From assembly GCA_018371855.1 (NCBI GenBank), contig JAHAKD010000004.1, positions 150,176 through 214,175 on the forward strand: a stretch of 64,000 bases of DNA. Reading direction: 5' to 3'. This DNA comes from Clostridium sp. GTDB taxonomy: Bacteria > Bacillota > Clostridia > TANB77 > CAG-508. This document shows, in pieces, positions 7,309-15,413 of this stretch (the stretch's first letter is position 1; every line of letters begins with the position of its first letter). The notes beneath the pieces were generated by a model that did no database searches, had not been told where the DNA came from, and was given only the letters and a program-made list of their open reading frames with translations. A program made the position numbers and the translations under genes.

Positions 7309-7908
7309 ATGTTTTCATATATAAAAGGAACTTTAGAAGTAAAAGCATTAAATTATATAGTTGTAGATGTAAATGGTATAGGTTTTAAAATATTTATGTC
7401 ACAATCAGCTATACAAAGATTAGAAGAAACAGGTACAATTGTAAAAATACATACATATATGAATGTAAAAGAAGATGAATTAAGTCTTTATGGTTTTATA
7501 ACAAACGAAGAATTAAGAATGTTCGAGTTATTAATAGGGGTAAGCGGAGTAGGTGCAAAATCTGCAATAACAATGTTATCTTCAATTACACCATCTAAAT
7601 TTGCATTAGCAGTAATTTCTAATGATGTAAAGACTTTAACAAAAGTGCCAGGAATAGGAACAAAATCAGCTCAAAGAATAATTCTAGAGTTAAAAGATAA
7701 ATTAAAGACAGAAGATGCTATTAAATCAAATGATATAGAAGTAACAACAAATATTGTAGAGAATAATAACTTAGAAGAGGCTATTCAAGCTTTAAAAGTA
7801 TTAGGATATACAAGACAAGAAATAGAAAGTGTATTAGCAAAAATAGATATTAATACATTAACTGTTGAAGATATAATTAGGAAAGCTTTAAGCTTTTTAG
7901 GAATGTAG
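7309..7908 (+). CDS. ruvA: Holliday junction branch migration protein RuvA
   Basis: RuvA forms tetramers that bind four-way junctions and load the RuvB helicase during recombinational repair. The 199-residue length is normal. Visible are the N-terminal OB domain (MFSYIKGTLEVK), the paired helix-hairpin-helix motifs (LLIGVSGVGAKSA and LTKVPGIGTKSAQRII), and the C-terminal RuvB-binding domain (EEAIQALKVLGYTRQEI). I chose ATG 7309 because GGAG lies 9 bases upstream. ruvB, the usual neighbour, is absent; rarA follows at 7919 instead, 10 bases after the stop. Confidence 0.95.
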   Translation: MFSYIKGTLEVKALNYIVVDVNGIGFKIFMSQSAIQRLEETGTIVKIHTYMNVKEDELSLYGFITNEELRMFELLIGVSGVGAKSAITMLSSITPSKFALAVISNDVKTLTKVPGIGTKSAQRIILELKDKLKTEDAIKSNDIEVTTNIVENNNLEEAIQALKVLGYTRQEIESVLAKIDINTLTVEDIIRKALSFLGM

Positions 7909-7918
7909 GGTGAGAAAA

Positions 7919-9160
7919 ATGGATTTAAGCAAACCATTAGCATATAGAATGAGACCAAAAACATTGGACGAATATGTTGGGCAAGAACATATTCTAGGTA
8001 AAGATAAAATTTTATATAGAACAATAAAAGCAGATAGGTTATCAAGTATAATTTTATTTGGACCACCAGGATGTGGGAAAACTTCACTTGCAAGAGTAAT
8101 AAGTGAAACAACAAAATATAAATTTTATAAAATAAATGCAGTTACATCGGGTGTTTCAGACATAAAAAGAGTTGTAGAAGAAACTAAGAATATGATGTTA
8201 AATCCACAAGGTAAAAGTATATTATTCATAGATGAGATTCATAGGTTTAATAAATTACAACAAGATGCCCTTTTACCATTTGTAGAAGATGGAACAGTTA
8301 TATTAATAGGAGCAACAACAGAAAATCCATATTTCGAAGTAAATAAAGCTTTAATTTCTAGATCTATGGTATTTAAGCTAAATCCATTAACTAAACAAGA
8401 TATAATAAAAGTATTAAAAATGTCTTTAGAAAGAGAAGATGGTTTAAAAAATTATGATATAAAAATAGATGATGATACAATAGAAAAGATAGCAGATACT
8501 GCAAATGGAGATGTAAGAACAGCTTTAAATGGGCTAGAAGTTGCAGTTTTAACTACAGAGATTTCAGCAGATGGATATATACATATAACAAATGAAATCG
8601 CTAAAGAATGTGTTCAAGAAAGAAAAGCTATTTTTGACAAAAAAGGTGATAGTCACTATGACAATATAAGTGCATTTATAAAATCAATGAGGGGTTCAGA
8701 TCCAGATGCAGCTGTTTTTTATCTAGCAAGAGCATTAAATGGAGGAGAAGATCCAGTATTTTTAGCAAGGAGAATTGTTATAGCAGCTTCAGAAGATGTT
8801 GGTATGGCAAATCCAAATGCATTAATTGTAGCAACATCTGCAATGCAAGCTATACATATGATAGGGATGCCAGAGGCAAGAATAATTTTGGCAGAAGCTG
8901 CTGTATATGTAGCAACTTCTAAGAAGTCTAATGCATCATATTTAGCAATAAATAGAGCGTTGGATGATGTTGCTAATAAAGATACTGGAGAAATACCAAT
9001 GCATATTAGAAATGCTCCAGTAGAGGGAATGGAAGCATTGGGATATCATGAGGGATATTTATATCCACACGATTTTCCAGGTCACTATGTAGAGCAACAG
9101 TATTTACCAGATAAAATGTTAGGAACAAAATATTATATAAAAGATGAAAATATAGAATAA
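7919..9160 (+). CDS. rarA: Replication-associated recombination protein A (MgsA/RarA AAA+ ATPase)
   Basis: This 413-residue AAA+ ATPase acts at stalled or blocked replication forks. It has Walker A (FGPPGCGKTS, near residue 47), Walker B (LFIDEIHRFN, near 104), sensor 1 (IGATTENP) and the C-terminal tetramerisation domain with SDPDAAVFYLARAL and AAEAAVYVATSKKSN. The family-typical C-terminus YLPDKMLGTKYY is intact. ATG 7919 is preferred over GTG 7910 because GGGTGAG precedes it at a proper distance. It follows ruvA closely, making a recombination operon. Confidence 0.94.
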   Translation: MDLSKPLAYRMRPKTLDEYVGQEHILGKDKILYRTIKADRLSSIILFGPPGCGKTSLARVISETTKYKFYKINAVTSGVSDIKRVVEETKNMMLNPQGKSILFIDEIHRFNKLQQDALLPFVEDGTVILIGATTENPYFEVNKALISRSMVFKLNPLTKQDIIKVLKMSLEREDGLKNYDIKIDDDTIEKIADTANGDVRTALNGLEVAVLTTEISADGYIHITNEIAKECVQERKAIFDKKGDSHYDNISAFIKSMRGSDPDAAVFYLARALNGGEDPVFLARRIVIAASEDVGMANPNALIVATSAMQAIHMIGMPEARIILAEAAVYVATSKKSNASYLAINRALDDVANKDTGEIPMHIRNAPVEGMEALGYHEGYLYPHDFPGHYVEQQYLPDKMLGTKYYIKDENIE

Positions 9161-9167
9161 TTATATG

Positions 9168-9203
9168 AGCGACATGTTAATATAAAAATTTAATCATGTC
9201 GCT
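9168..9203 (+). terminator. Stem-loop after rarA
   Basis: AGCGACATG at 9168-9176 and CATGTCGCT at 9195-9203 form a perfect 9-bp stem with an 18-base loop. The tail is only modestly T-rich, so it is a likely but not strong terminator. Confidence 0.5.
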
Positions 9204-9259
9204 ATAATTCTTTACTTATCTTAACTAATAGATTATAATTAATCAAAGGATTGATGACA

Positions 9260-9448
9260 ATGAAAGATACGATAGAGGAAAAACATAATTGGAAATTTGA
9301 AAATAAGCAGTACCTAAGGGAATTAACGAAGTTTATGGATTTAACAGAGCAAATAAAAGATAAAGAATTAAAAGAGCAAATTATAACACAAATGTTAAGA
9401 TGTGATATGGAATTAACAAAATTTGCAGAAGAAAAAATATTAAAATAG
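9260..9448 (+). CDS. Small charged helical protein of unknown function
   Basis: The 62-residue product is highly charged and predicted helical (ELTKFMDLTEQIKDKELKEQII), with no membrane segment or recognised domain. I chose ATG 9260 because AAAGGA lies 9 bases upstream; TTG 9251 and ATG 9254 are too close to it. It stands alone after the rarA hairpin and before the TSUP genes. The clear ribosome binding site and plausible composition support a real gene, but no family is recognised. Confidence 0.5.
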   Translation: MKDTIEEKHNWKFENKQYLRELTKFMDLTEQIKDKELKEQIITQMLRCDMELTKFAEEKILK

Positions 9449-9481
9449 AATATTATTTTTTTCATTTGGAAAAATAATAAT

Positions 9482-9829
9482 ATGATAGTAAAAATAGTAA
9501 TTGGATTTATAGCAGGTATTATAAGTGGATTATTTGCATCTGGTGGAGGTTTAATATTAGTTCCGGCATATGTATATATAATTAAGATGTCAGAAGAAAA
9601 AGCTAGAGCTACATCTATTTTATCAATATTACCTATGGTTATTATAAGTAGTATATTTTATTTTAAATTTGATAATATTGATTGGTGGTTAGGGTTAAAA
9701 TGTGCAATTGGAGGTCTTGTAGGTGGAGCGATAGGGGCTAAATTATTAAAAAAAATATCTCCAAAGATATTAAAGCTAATGTTTATAATATTTTTAGCAT
9801 ATTCAGCTATCAGATTATTATTTTTTTAA
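9482..9829 (+). CDS. TSUP (TauE/SafE) family half-permease, N-terminal half
   Basis: The 115-residue protein has four hydrophobic segments and the N-terminal TSUP signature GLFASGGGLILVPAYVY. Full-length TSUP transporters, which export sulfite, organosulfonates or similar anions, are about 250 residues with two such halves. The next gene, 8 bases downstream, encodes the other half with its own GMGGGTILI motif. I infer that the two proteins form a heterodimer. The ribosome binding site upstream is weak (TTGGAAAA), so the ATG at 9482 is a little uncertain. Confidence 0.75.
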   Translation: MIVKIVIGFIAGIISGLFASGGGLILVPAYVYIIKMSEEKARATSILSILPMVIISSIFYFKFDNIDWWLGLKCAIGGLVGGAIGAKLLKKISPKILKLMFIIFLAYSAIRLLFF

Positions 9830-9837
9830 GGTGAAAT

Positions 9838-10227
9838 ATGATAGAAGTTTTTACAGGTATAATTTCGGGTATTGTAAGTGGCTTGGGTATGGGTGGAGGA
9901 ACTATACTCATTTTAATTTTTACAATATTTTTAAATATAGAACAACATATTGCGCAAGCAACTAATTTGATTTTTTTTATTCCTACAGCGATTATAGCAA
10001 TTTATATAAATAAAAAGCAAAAACTATTGGATATGAAAACTGGAATGATAATTGGACTTTCTGGTATATTTGGTGCAGTAATTGGATCAATTATTTCTAA
10101 TAAACTAGAGTCTCAAAATCTAAAAAGATATTTTGGGATTTTTTTGGTAATAATTACTATACATGAAATATATTCTTATATAAAATTGTATATTAGCAAA
10201 AAAACTAGAAATAATAATATTAAGTAA
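9838..10227 (+). CDS. TSUP (TauE/SafE) family half-permease, second half
   Basis: The 129-residue protein has four hydrophobic segments and the repeat signature SGLGMGGGTILILIFT, followed by QATNLIFFIPTA, as in TSUP proteins. It ends in a basic cytoplasmic tail. AAGGTG stands just upstream of ATG 9838, and the gap to the first half is 8 bases. Both halves keep intact frames and their own start signals, so this looks like a genuine split transporter rather than a broken gene. The substrate is unknown. Confidence 0.78.
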   Translation: MIEVFTGIISGIVSGLGMGGGTILILIFTIFLNIEQHIAQATNLIFFIPTAIIAIYINKKQKLLDMKTGMIIGLSGIFGAVIGSIISNKLESQNLKRYFGIFLVIITIHEIYSYIKLYISKKTRNNNIK

Positions 10228-10252
10228 AATATAATCGAAAAGAGGGATATTT

Positions 10253-10390
10253 ATGAAGTTTATGAAAGGAATGCTTGTTGGAACATTAATTTCAGCAGGT
10301 GTAATGTATATGATGAGTGAAAACGAAGGATCAAAAAAGAAAATGATAAAAAAAGGAAAACAATTTGCAAAAAAAATGGGAATGTTATAA
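10253..10390 (+). CDS. Small membrane-anchored basic protein (YtxH-like)
   Basis: This 45-residue gene starts at ATG 10253 after GAGGG. It has a short hydrophobic segment (MLVGTLISAGVMYMM) followed by a strongly basic helix (KKKMIKKGKQFAKKMGML). The layout is like short YtxH/XRE-type small membrane proteins. The stop lies inside a terminator stem at 10378-10400. Function unknown; the strong ribosome binding site and terminator support expression. Confidence 0.6.
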   Translation: MKFMKGMLVGTLISAGVMYMMSENEGSKKKMIKKGKQFAKKMGML

Positions 10391-10416
10391 TAACATTCCC
10401 ATTAACTTTTTTATTA
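10378..10416 (+). terminator. Terminator overlapping the end of the 45-residue gene
   Basis: GGGAATGTTAT at 10378-10388 pairs with ATAACATTCCC at 10390-10400, followed by a T-rich tail (CTTTTTTATT). It ends the small rightward gene and faces the leftward Cys-rich gene, so it may serve both. Confidence 0.7.
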
Positions 10417-10419
10417 AAA

Positions 10420-10902
10420 TTAATATTTATCTTTATGGCATTTATCATCGCATTTATTGTCACAGTTATCTTTATCACATTTGTCATGGCATTTATCACA
10501 GCAAATTGGTCTTAAATCTTTGCATGAATCCATATCTATACCTTTTAAGCAATCTTCATCACGATGATCACATTTGGCACATATTTTTACATGTTTTACA
10601 TTATCTACCCATAGTTGAATTTCATACATTTTGTTATGACATAAAGGTCCAAATACGAACTCTCCATCACAGTCAGTAAACGTATGAGATACAGGACGTT
10701 TTTCTTCATGACCTTTTTCACAAACAACTTCTATTAATTTTACAACAGCATTTTGAACAGGATCTTTATAACAGTCTTTTACAACACCAAAAATTACGTT
10801 TCTGTTATCTTCTGGTAAATTAATTTCGATATCAAATTGCTTGCCATTTTCTATAACACCTTCTACGTCAACAATAGGGCAAATGTTTTTATCATAATCC
10901 AT
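10420..10902 (-). CDS. Carboxypeptidase-regulatory-like domain protein with Cys/His/Asp-rich tail
   Basis: The first 110 residues form a beta-sandwich of the carboxypeptidase regulatory (Cna-B-like) type, with VIFGVVKDCYKDPVQNAVVKLIE and THTFTDCDGEFVFGPLC. The last 35-40 residues are a low-complexity run of C, D, K and H (CDKCHDKCDKDNC and similar), suggesting metal binding or disulfide cross-linking. There is no signal peptide. Similar proteins occur in clostridia, and I suspect a spore-surface or other envelope role, which is inference only. AGGATG precedes ATG 10902 on the minus strand. It is a single-gene unit. Confidence 0.65.
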   Translation of the reverse strand: MDYDKNICPIVDVEGVIENGKQFDIEINLPEDNRNVIFGVVKDCYKDPVQNAVVKLIEVVCEKGHEEKRPVSHTFTDCDGEFVFGPLCHNKMYEIQLWVDNVKHVKICAKCDHRDEDCLKGIDMDSCKDLRPICCDKCHDKCDKDNCDNKCDDKCHKDKY

Positions 10903-11040
10903 AATTATTCATCCTTTCTATAATGATTTATAATATATATTATGTAAATGAAAGAAAAATGTTGAATATTATATTTAGTTTATAAGTATAAAAGCCTGAT
11001 TTTTAACATATAAATTATAAAAACACTAGGAGGATTAATT

Positions 11041-11202
11041 ATGTTTTATGTAATAAATAAAGAAAAAATAATTGCATATGTGGTAACAGTATTTACTATA
11101 GTAGTATTATACTTTGTAGCATCTACATATGAATATAAAGATGTGGTTCCAACTTCAAATATTGTAGTTAATAACATAAGTGAAAATAGTATAAAACAGT
11201 AG
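11041..11202 (+). CDS. Small single-pass membrane protein
   Basis: This 53-residue gene begins at ATG 11041, 7 bases after AGGAGG. It has a short basic N-terminus, one transmembrane segment (IIAYVVTVFTIVVLYFVA) and a polar outer tail rich in Asn and Ser. The orientation would place the C-terminus outside. No family is recognised. It lies in the gap between the leftward Cys-rich gene and the SSB-like gene, with its own upstream region. Confidence 0.55.
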   Translation: MFYVINKEKIIAYVVTVFTIVVLYFVASTYEYKDVVPTSNIVVNNISENSIKQ

Positions 11203-11238
11203 AAATAAACATAAATATCCAAAAAATAACTTTTTATG

Positions 11239-11267
11239 TAGACAAACCCAAAAAAAAGTAGTATAAT
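11239..11267 (+). promoter_or_regulatory. Promoter of the SSB-like gene
   Basis: TAGACA at 11239-11244 and TATAAT at 11262-11267 are spaced by 17 bases. About 80 bases of untranslated leader follow before the TTG start at 11350. Confidence 0.65.
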
Positions 11268-11349
11268 AGGTATATCGGGATGTTTAAGACAGGATGAGAC
11301 ATAAAAGGGAAACGATAGATAAAATATAATTAGTATAGGAGGAAAAAAA

Positions 11350-12015
11350 TTGAATACGAATTATTTAGAGAATAACCATTTATTATTGGTTGGAAAGGTT
11401 ACTAGCGATAAAAAATTTAGTCACGAAATTTATGGAGAAAGTTTTTACATATTTGACTTAGAAGTTGCACGTTTAAGTGGTAACTCAGATATTATTCCAA
11501 TTACAATTTCAGAAAGACTAATATTAGAAAAAGAATTAGAAATAGGAGATAAAGTAGCAATTGAGGGACAATTTAGATCTTACAATAGTTACGAAAATGA
11601 AAAAAACAGATTGATTTTAACTGTTTTTGCAAAAGACATTAAATATTTATCAGAAGAAGATGAAGAAAATTCTAGTGAAAAAGTTTCAAATGAGGTTACA
11701 TTAATTGGATATATTTGTAAAAAGCCAATCTATCGTCAAACACCATTTGGAAGAGAAATTTCTGATATTTTATTAGCTGTAAATAGAGCATATAACAAAT
11801 CAGATTATATACCAGCAATTGCTTGGGGAAGAAATGCAAGATTCTGCCAAAATATAGAGGTAGGAACTAAAGTAAAAATAACAGGAAGAGTTCAATCAAG
11901 AAATTACGAAAAGAAATTTGAAGATGGAACAACTCAAACAAGAACAGCATATGAAGTATCAATAAGCAGTCTAGAAATAGTAAATGAAGAAGAAGAAAAT
12001 AAAGAGGTTATATAG
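11350..12015 (+). CDS. Tandem-OB single-stranded DNA-binding-like protein
   Basis: The 221-residue protein contains two OB folds. The first covers residues 8-105 (LLLVGKVTSDKKFSHEIYG, then IEGQFRSY) and the second 115-210 (EVTLIGYICKKPIYRQTPFGREI, IPAIAWGRNARF, KITGRVQSRNY), the second being most like SSB. The C-terminus is acidic but lacks the DDDIPF tip of canonical SSB. It probably binds single-stranded DNA as an accessory protein. The start is TTG 11350 with AGGAGG upstream, and a promoter lies at 11239. Confidence 0.75.
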   Translation: MNTNYLENNHLLLVGKVTSDKKFSHEIYGESFYIFDLEVARLSGNSDIIPITISERLILEKELEIGDKVAIEGQFRSYNSYENEKNRLILTVFAKDIKYLSEEDEENSSEKVSNEVTLIGYICKKPIYRQTPFGREISDILLAVNRAYNKSDYIPAIAWGRNARFCQNIEVGTKVKITGRVQSRNYEKKFEDGTTQTRTAYEVSISSLEIVNEEEENKEVI

Positions 12016-12047
12016 ATTTTTTTGTAGATGAAATAAATCAATAAAAT

Positions 12048-12084
12048 AAAGACTAAAAAGACTATGATTTTTAGTCTTTTTTTG
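12048..12084 (+). terminator. Rho-independent terminator after the SSB-like gene
   Basis: AAAGACTAAAAA at 12048-12059 pairs with TTTTTAGTCTTT at 12068-12079, followed by more T residues. It is a strong terminator ahead of the membrane protein gene. Confidence 0.85.
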
Positions 12085-12124
12085 TTATAATGGCAATATC
12101 TTAAATTAAGGAGAAAAGAGCAAA

Positions 12125-13777
12125 ATGAAGAATAAAAACAAAAAAAGAATACAAAGAAAAACATTAGTATTTAACATATTAGCCATTGTATGTATAATTT
12201 TATTTTGTGTAGCAATATCACCTGTTACAATGCAAAATGACACATATTATACAGTAAAAGTTGGAGAATCAATAGTAGAAAATGGTATAGATGGAAAAGA
12301 CCATTTTTCTTGGCATGAAAATTTAAATTATGAATATCCACATTGGTTATATGATGTTATGATGTACTTTATATATAATATGGGCGGATGGACAGGCATA
12401 TATATTTCAACAATTGTGTTTGCTTGTATATTAGGGATAATATTATACCTTACAAATGTAAAGATTTCTAAGAATCATATTGTACCATTTGTATTAACGA
12501 TTGGAGCAATATATTTAATAAAATCATACATAGCAGCAAGGGCACAGCTAGTTACTTTTATTTTGTTTGTATTAGAATTACTCTTTATAGAAAGATTTGT
12601 ACGAAATAGAAAAATGGGTTATGCTATAGGATTGCTACTAATATCGCTGTTAATAGCTAATCTACATGTAGCGGTATGGCCATTCTTTTTTGTATTATTC
12701 TTACCATATATTGCGGAATATTTAATTTGCGTAGTTGTAGATTTAGATTTAGTATTAAAAATAAAAACACTAGTATGTCTTATTAAAAAGAAATTATTTT
12801 TCAAAGAACCTGAAAAGGTTAAGATGTTAGATGAAAAGATAGAACAATTAAAATTACAAAGAGAGAATATAAAACAAAGAAGAGAAAATAACAGAAAACA
12901 TCCATATAAAATAAAAATTGAAAGAAATAAGAATGTAAAATATTTAATTTTAGTAATGTTAATTGCTGCATTATTAGGTCTATGTACACCTTTAGGAAAT
13001 ACTCCATACACATATCTAATAGACACAATGCAAGGTGATACAACAGAAAATATAAATGAACATTTACCATTAACACTAATAAATCAAAAAGATATTTTAG
13101 GGTTATTAATAGTAGTAATTGCACTATTAATGCTAACTGACATAAAAATAAAATTAAGAGATTTATTTATGTTTGGTGGACTTGTTATTTTAGCCTTAAT
13201 GTCAAGAAGACAAATATCTATGCTAATATTAATTGGAACGCCAATATATTGTAAATTAATTTTAGCATTCCTAAAGAAATATAAATGCATGGATGATGTA
13301 AAAAAATTATTTAAAGAAATGACTGGTTTATATGGATTTTGTATTACATTATGCATATTTGTAATAGTAAGTACAAACATGTATAAACCAAAATTAGATG
13401 ATGAATATGTGGATGAATCATCATATCCAGTACAAGCATGTGATTATATTTTAGAAAATTTAGATATTAGTAATATGAGAATTTATAATGAATACAACTA
13501 TGGTAGTTATATGCTTTATAGGGGAATTCCTGTATTTGTAGACTCAAGAGCAGACTTATATACTCCAGAATTTAATCCTGGTTGTACAGTATTTGATGAT
13601 TTTCTAAATATATCAAATATTGGAACATATTATGAAAATAAATTTGATGAATATGACATAACTCATGTAATATGTTTTAAAAATGCAAAATTAAATATGT
13701 TTTTATCAAGAAACTACGAATATAAGGAATTATATTCAGATGATAGATTTGTAATATACGAAAGAGATGTAGTATAA
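12125..13777 (+). CDS. Large polytopic membrane protein, possible GT-C-like
   Basis: The 550-residue protein has about ten hydrophobic segments, a large extracytoplasmic loop after the first (QNDTYYTVKVGESIVENGIDGKDHFSW), a charged coiled-coil-like stretch near residues 230-265, and a soluble C-terminal domain (YNEYNYGSYMLYRGIPVFVDSRADLYT). The early D in a loop after the first helix and the C-terminal soluble domain recall membrane-bound GT-C glycosyltransferases, but no motif proves it. GGAG precedes the ATG. It precedes lspA by 9 bases, so they are probably cotranscribed. The function is open. Confidence 0.6.
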   Translation: MKNKNKKRIQRKTLVFNILAIVCIILFCVAISPVTMQNDTYYTVKVGESIVENGIDGKDHFSWHENLNYEYPHWLYDVMMYFIYNMGGWTGIYISTIVFACILGIILYLTNVKISKNHIVPFVLTIGAIYLIKSYIAARAQLVTFILFVLELLFIERFVRNRKMGYAIGLLLISLLIANLHVAVWPFFFVLFLPYIAEYLICVVVDLDLVLKIKTLVCLIKKKLFFKEPEKVKMLDEKIEQLKLQRENIKQRRENNRKHPYKIKIERNKNVKYLILVMLIAALLGLCTPLGNTPYTYLIDTMQGDTTENINEHLPLTLINQKDILGLLIVVIALLMLTDIKIKLRDLFMFGGLVILALMSRRQISMLILIGTPIYCKLILAFLKKYKCMDDVKKLFKEMTGLYGFCITLCIFVIVSTNMYKPKLDDEYVDESSYPVQACDYILENLDISNMRIYNEYNYGSYMLYRGIPVFVDSRADLYTPEFNPGCTVFDDFLNISNIGTYYENKFDEYDITHVICFKNAKLNMFLSRNYEYKELYSDDRFVIYERDVV

Positions 13778-13786
13778 GGAGGATAT

Positions 13787-14359
13787 ATGGAAGAAAATGA
13801 AGAATCAAAAACTCTAACACAAAAAGTTAGAGAAAGGGAAGAACAGGAGAAAATAGCTAAAAGAAAAGTATTGAAAAAGATTTTTATAGTTGTTCTTATA
13901 TTGTTACTAATAGACCAAATAACAAAATTTATTTTTATAAATAAAGATATAGCTTTAATTCCAGGAGTGTTAAAATTCCATACAGTTCAAAATAGAGGAG
14001 GAGCTTTTGGGATAGGGCAAAATAGTACATTTTCATTTATTGTAGTTAATATTATAGTTTTAGGAATAATAATAAAATTCATAAGTATGCAAGCGAACCA
14101 AATAGATAAAAAAACCGGATTTGCTATTTCCATGGTTCTTGCAGGTGGATTTAGTAACCTTATAGATAGAATATTTAAAGGGTTTGTAGTAGATTTTATA
14201 GATGTTTCAGAATTAATAAATTTTCCGAATTTTAATTTGGCAGATATATTTATAGTTTTAGGATGGATTTTATTAGCATTGTTCTTTGCAATGTATGCTA
14301 ATAATGTGAGAATGGGAAAGATAAAAAAAGAAAAGGATGATAAAGGTGGAGAAATATAA
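13787..14359 (+). CDS. lspA: Lipoprotein signal peptidase II
   Basis: LspA removes the signal peptide from prolipoproteins in the membrane. The 190-residue protein has the four helices and both catalytic aspartates, in SNLIDRIFKGFVVDFIDV near residue 125 and FNLADIFI near 150, plus the conserved NRGGAFGI. About 35 extra charged residues precede the first helix, longer than usual, but AAGGAGG stands just before ATG 13787, so this start is well supported. The gene overlaps rluD, the common lspA-rluD arrangement. Confidence 0.94.
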   Translation: MEENEESKTLTQKVREREEQEKIAKRKVLKKIFIVVLILLLIDQITKFIFINKDIALIPGVLKFHTVQNRGGAFGIGQNSTFSFIVVNIIVLGIIIKFISMQANQIDKKTGFAISMVLAGGFSNLIDRIFKGFVVDFIDVSELINFPNFNLADIFIVLGWILLALFFAMYANNVRMGKIKKEKDDKGGEI

Positions 14360-15266
14360 AATAGGAGAAGAAAATGTTAATTATAGAATTGACAAAATAA
14401 TACCTATTTTGAATGAAAATATTACAAGAGTTGCAACACAAAAGTTGTTAGAGGAAGGAAAAATACTTGTAAATGATAAAAAAGTAAAAGTGTCATATAA
14501 AGTTAAATTAAATGATATAGTATCTGTAGAAATTCCAGAAGTAAAAGAAACAGAGCTTATACCAGAAAATATTGACATAGATGTTTTATATGAAGACGAA
14601 TATATAATTGTCGTAAATAAAGCAAAAGGAATGGTTGTTCATCCTGCAAATGGAAATTATACAGGAACATTAGTAAATGCTTTATTATATAGATGTAAAG
14701 ATTCACTATCAGGTATAGGAGGAGAAAAAAGACCTGGAATTGTACATAGGCTAGATAAGGATACTTCCGGAGTATTAATTGTAGCTAAATGTGATAAAGC
14801 TCATCTAAACATTTCCGAGCAAATAAAGAATCACAAGGTAAAAAAGACATATATAGCTTTGGTTAAAGGAATAGTAAAAGATAATGAAGCAACTATAGAT
14901 ATGCCGATAGGAAGAAGCAAAAAAGATAGAAAGAAAATGGATATAGATAAGAACGGAAAAAATGCTATAACACATTTTAAAGTTTTAAAAAGATACCAGG
15001 GCTATACACTGTTAAAAGTAAATATAGAAACAGGAAGAACGCATCAAATTAGAGTTCACTTGTCAACAATTGGATATCCTATTGTTGGTGATGGTGTATA
15101 TTCAAATGGAAAAAATGAATTTAATGTAGAAGGGCAAATGCTACATGCTGAAAGTATAGAATTTGTACATCCAATAACAGGCGAAAAAATGAAAATAGAA
15201 GCAACATTACCAGAGTATTTTAATAATGTTCTAAAATTATTAGAAAACAGAGTAATTGATGTTTAA
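14346..15266 (+). CDS. rluD: 23S rRNA pseudouridine synthase RluD-type
   Basis: The protein of about 306 residues has an N-terminal S4 domain (ITRVATQKLLEEGKILVNDKKVK) and a pseudouridine synthase domain with the catalytic GIVHRLDKDTSGVLIVAK near residue 130 and ETGRTHQIRVHL near 230. It converts uridines to pseudouridine in large-subunit rRNA; the exact positions cannot be read from sequence. I prefer GTG 14346, with AAAGGA 8 bases upstream, over ATG 14337, which abuts that site. It overlaps the end of lspA. Confidence 0.9.
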   Translation: MEKYKIGEENVNYRIDKIIPILNENITRVATQKLLEEGKILVNDKKVKVSYKVKLNDIVSVEIPEVKETELIPENIDIDVLYEDEYIIVVNKAKGMVVHPANGNYTGTLVNALLYRCKDSLSGIGGEKRPGIVHRLDKDTSGVLIVAKCDKAHLNISEQIKNHKVKKTYIALVKGIVKDNEATIDMPIGRSKKDRKKMDIDKNGKNAITHFKVLKRYQGYTLLKVNIETGRTHQIRVHLSTIGYPIVGDGVYSNGKNEFNVEGQMLHAESIEFVHPITGEKMKIEATLPEYFNNVLKLLENRVIDV

Positions 15267-15275
15267 GTAAAAAAT

Positions 15276-15296
15276 CCAGTACTAGAACAGTACTGG
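15276..15296 (+). terminator. Perfect 8-bp stem-loop after rluD
   Basis: CCAGTACT at 15276-15283 and AGTACTGG at 15289-15296 pair with a 5-base loop. The T-run (CTTTTTATT) comes about 14 bases later, so it may be a weak terminator or an mRNA 3'-end stabiliser. Confidence 0.45.
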
Positions 15297-15413
15297 AAGA
15301 TCTATATAAATCTTTTTATTCCATTAAAAACAGAATAAAAAGAAAATTAAAAACATAACTTAATATTATAATATGCATAAAAAAATAAATTATACATAAA
15401 AAGGGGAAAAAAT

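Noticed and set aside
9482..10227. A frameshifted single TSUP gene
   Set aside because: The second half has its own AAGGTG ribosome binding site and ATG, and both halves end and start at sensible points, so a split gene is preferred.
10365..10679. A rightward frame rich in His, Ile and Tyr
   Set aside because: It is the antisense shadow of the Cys-rich gene tail, has no ribosome binding site and contains the terminator at 10378.
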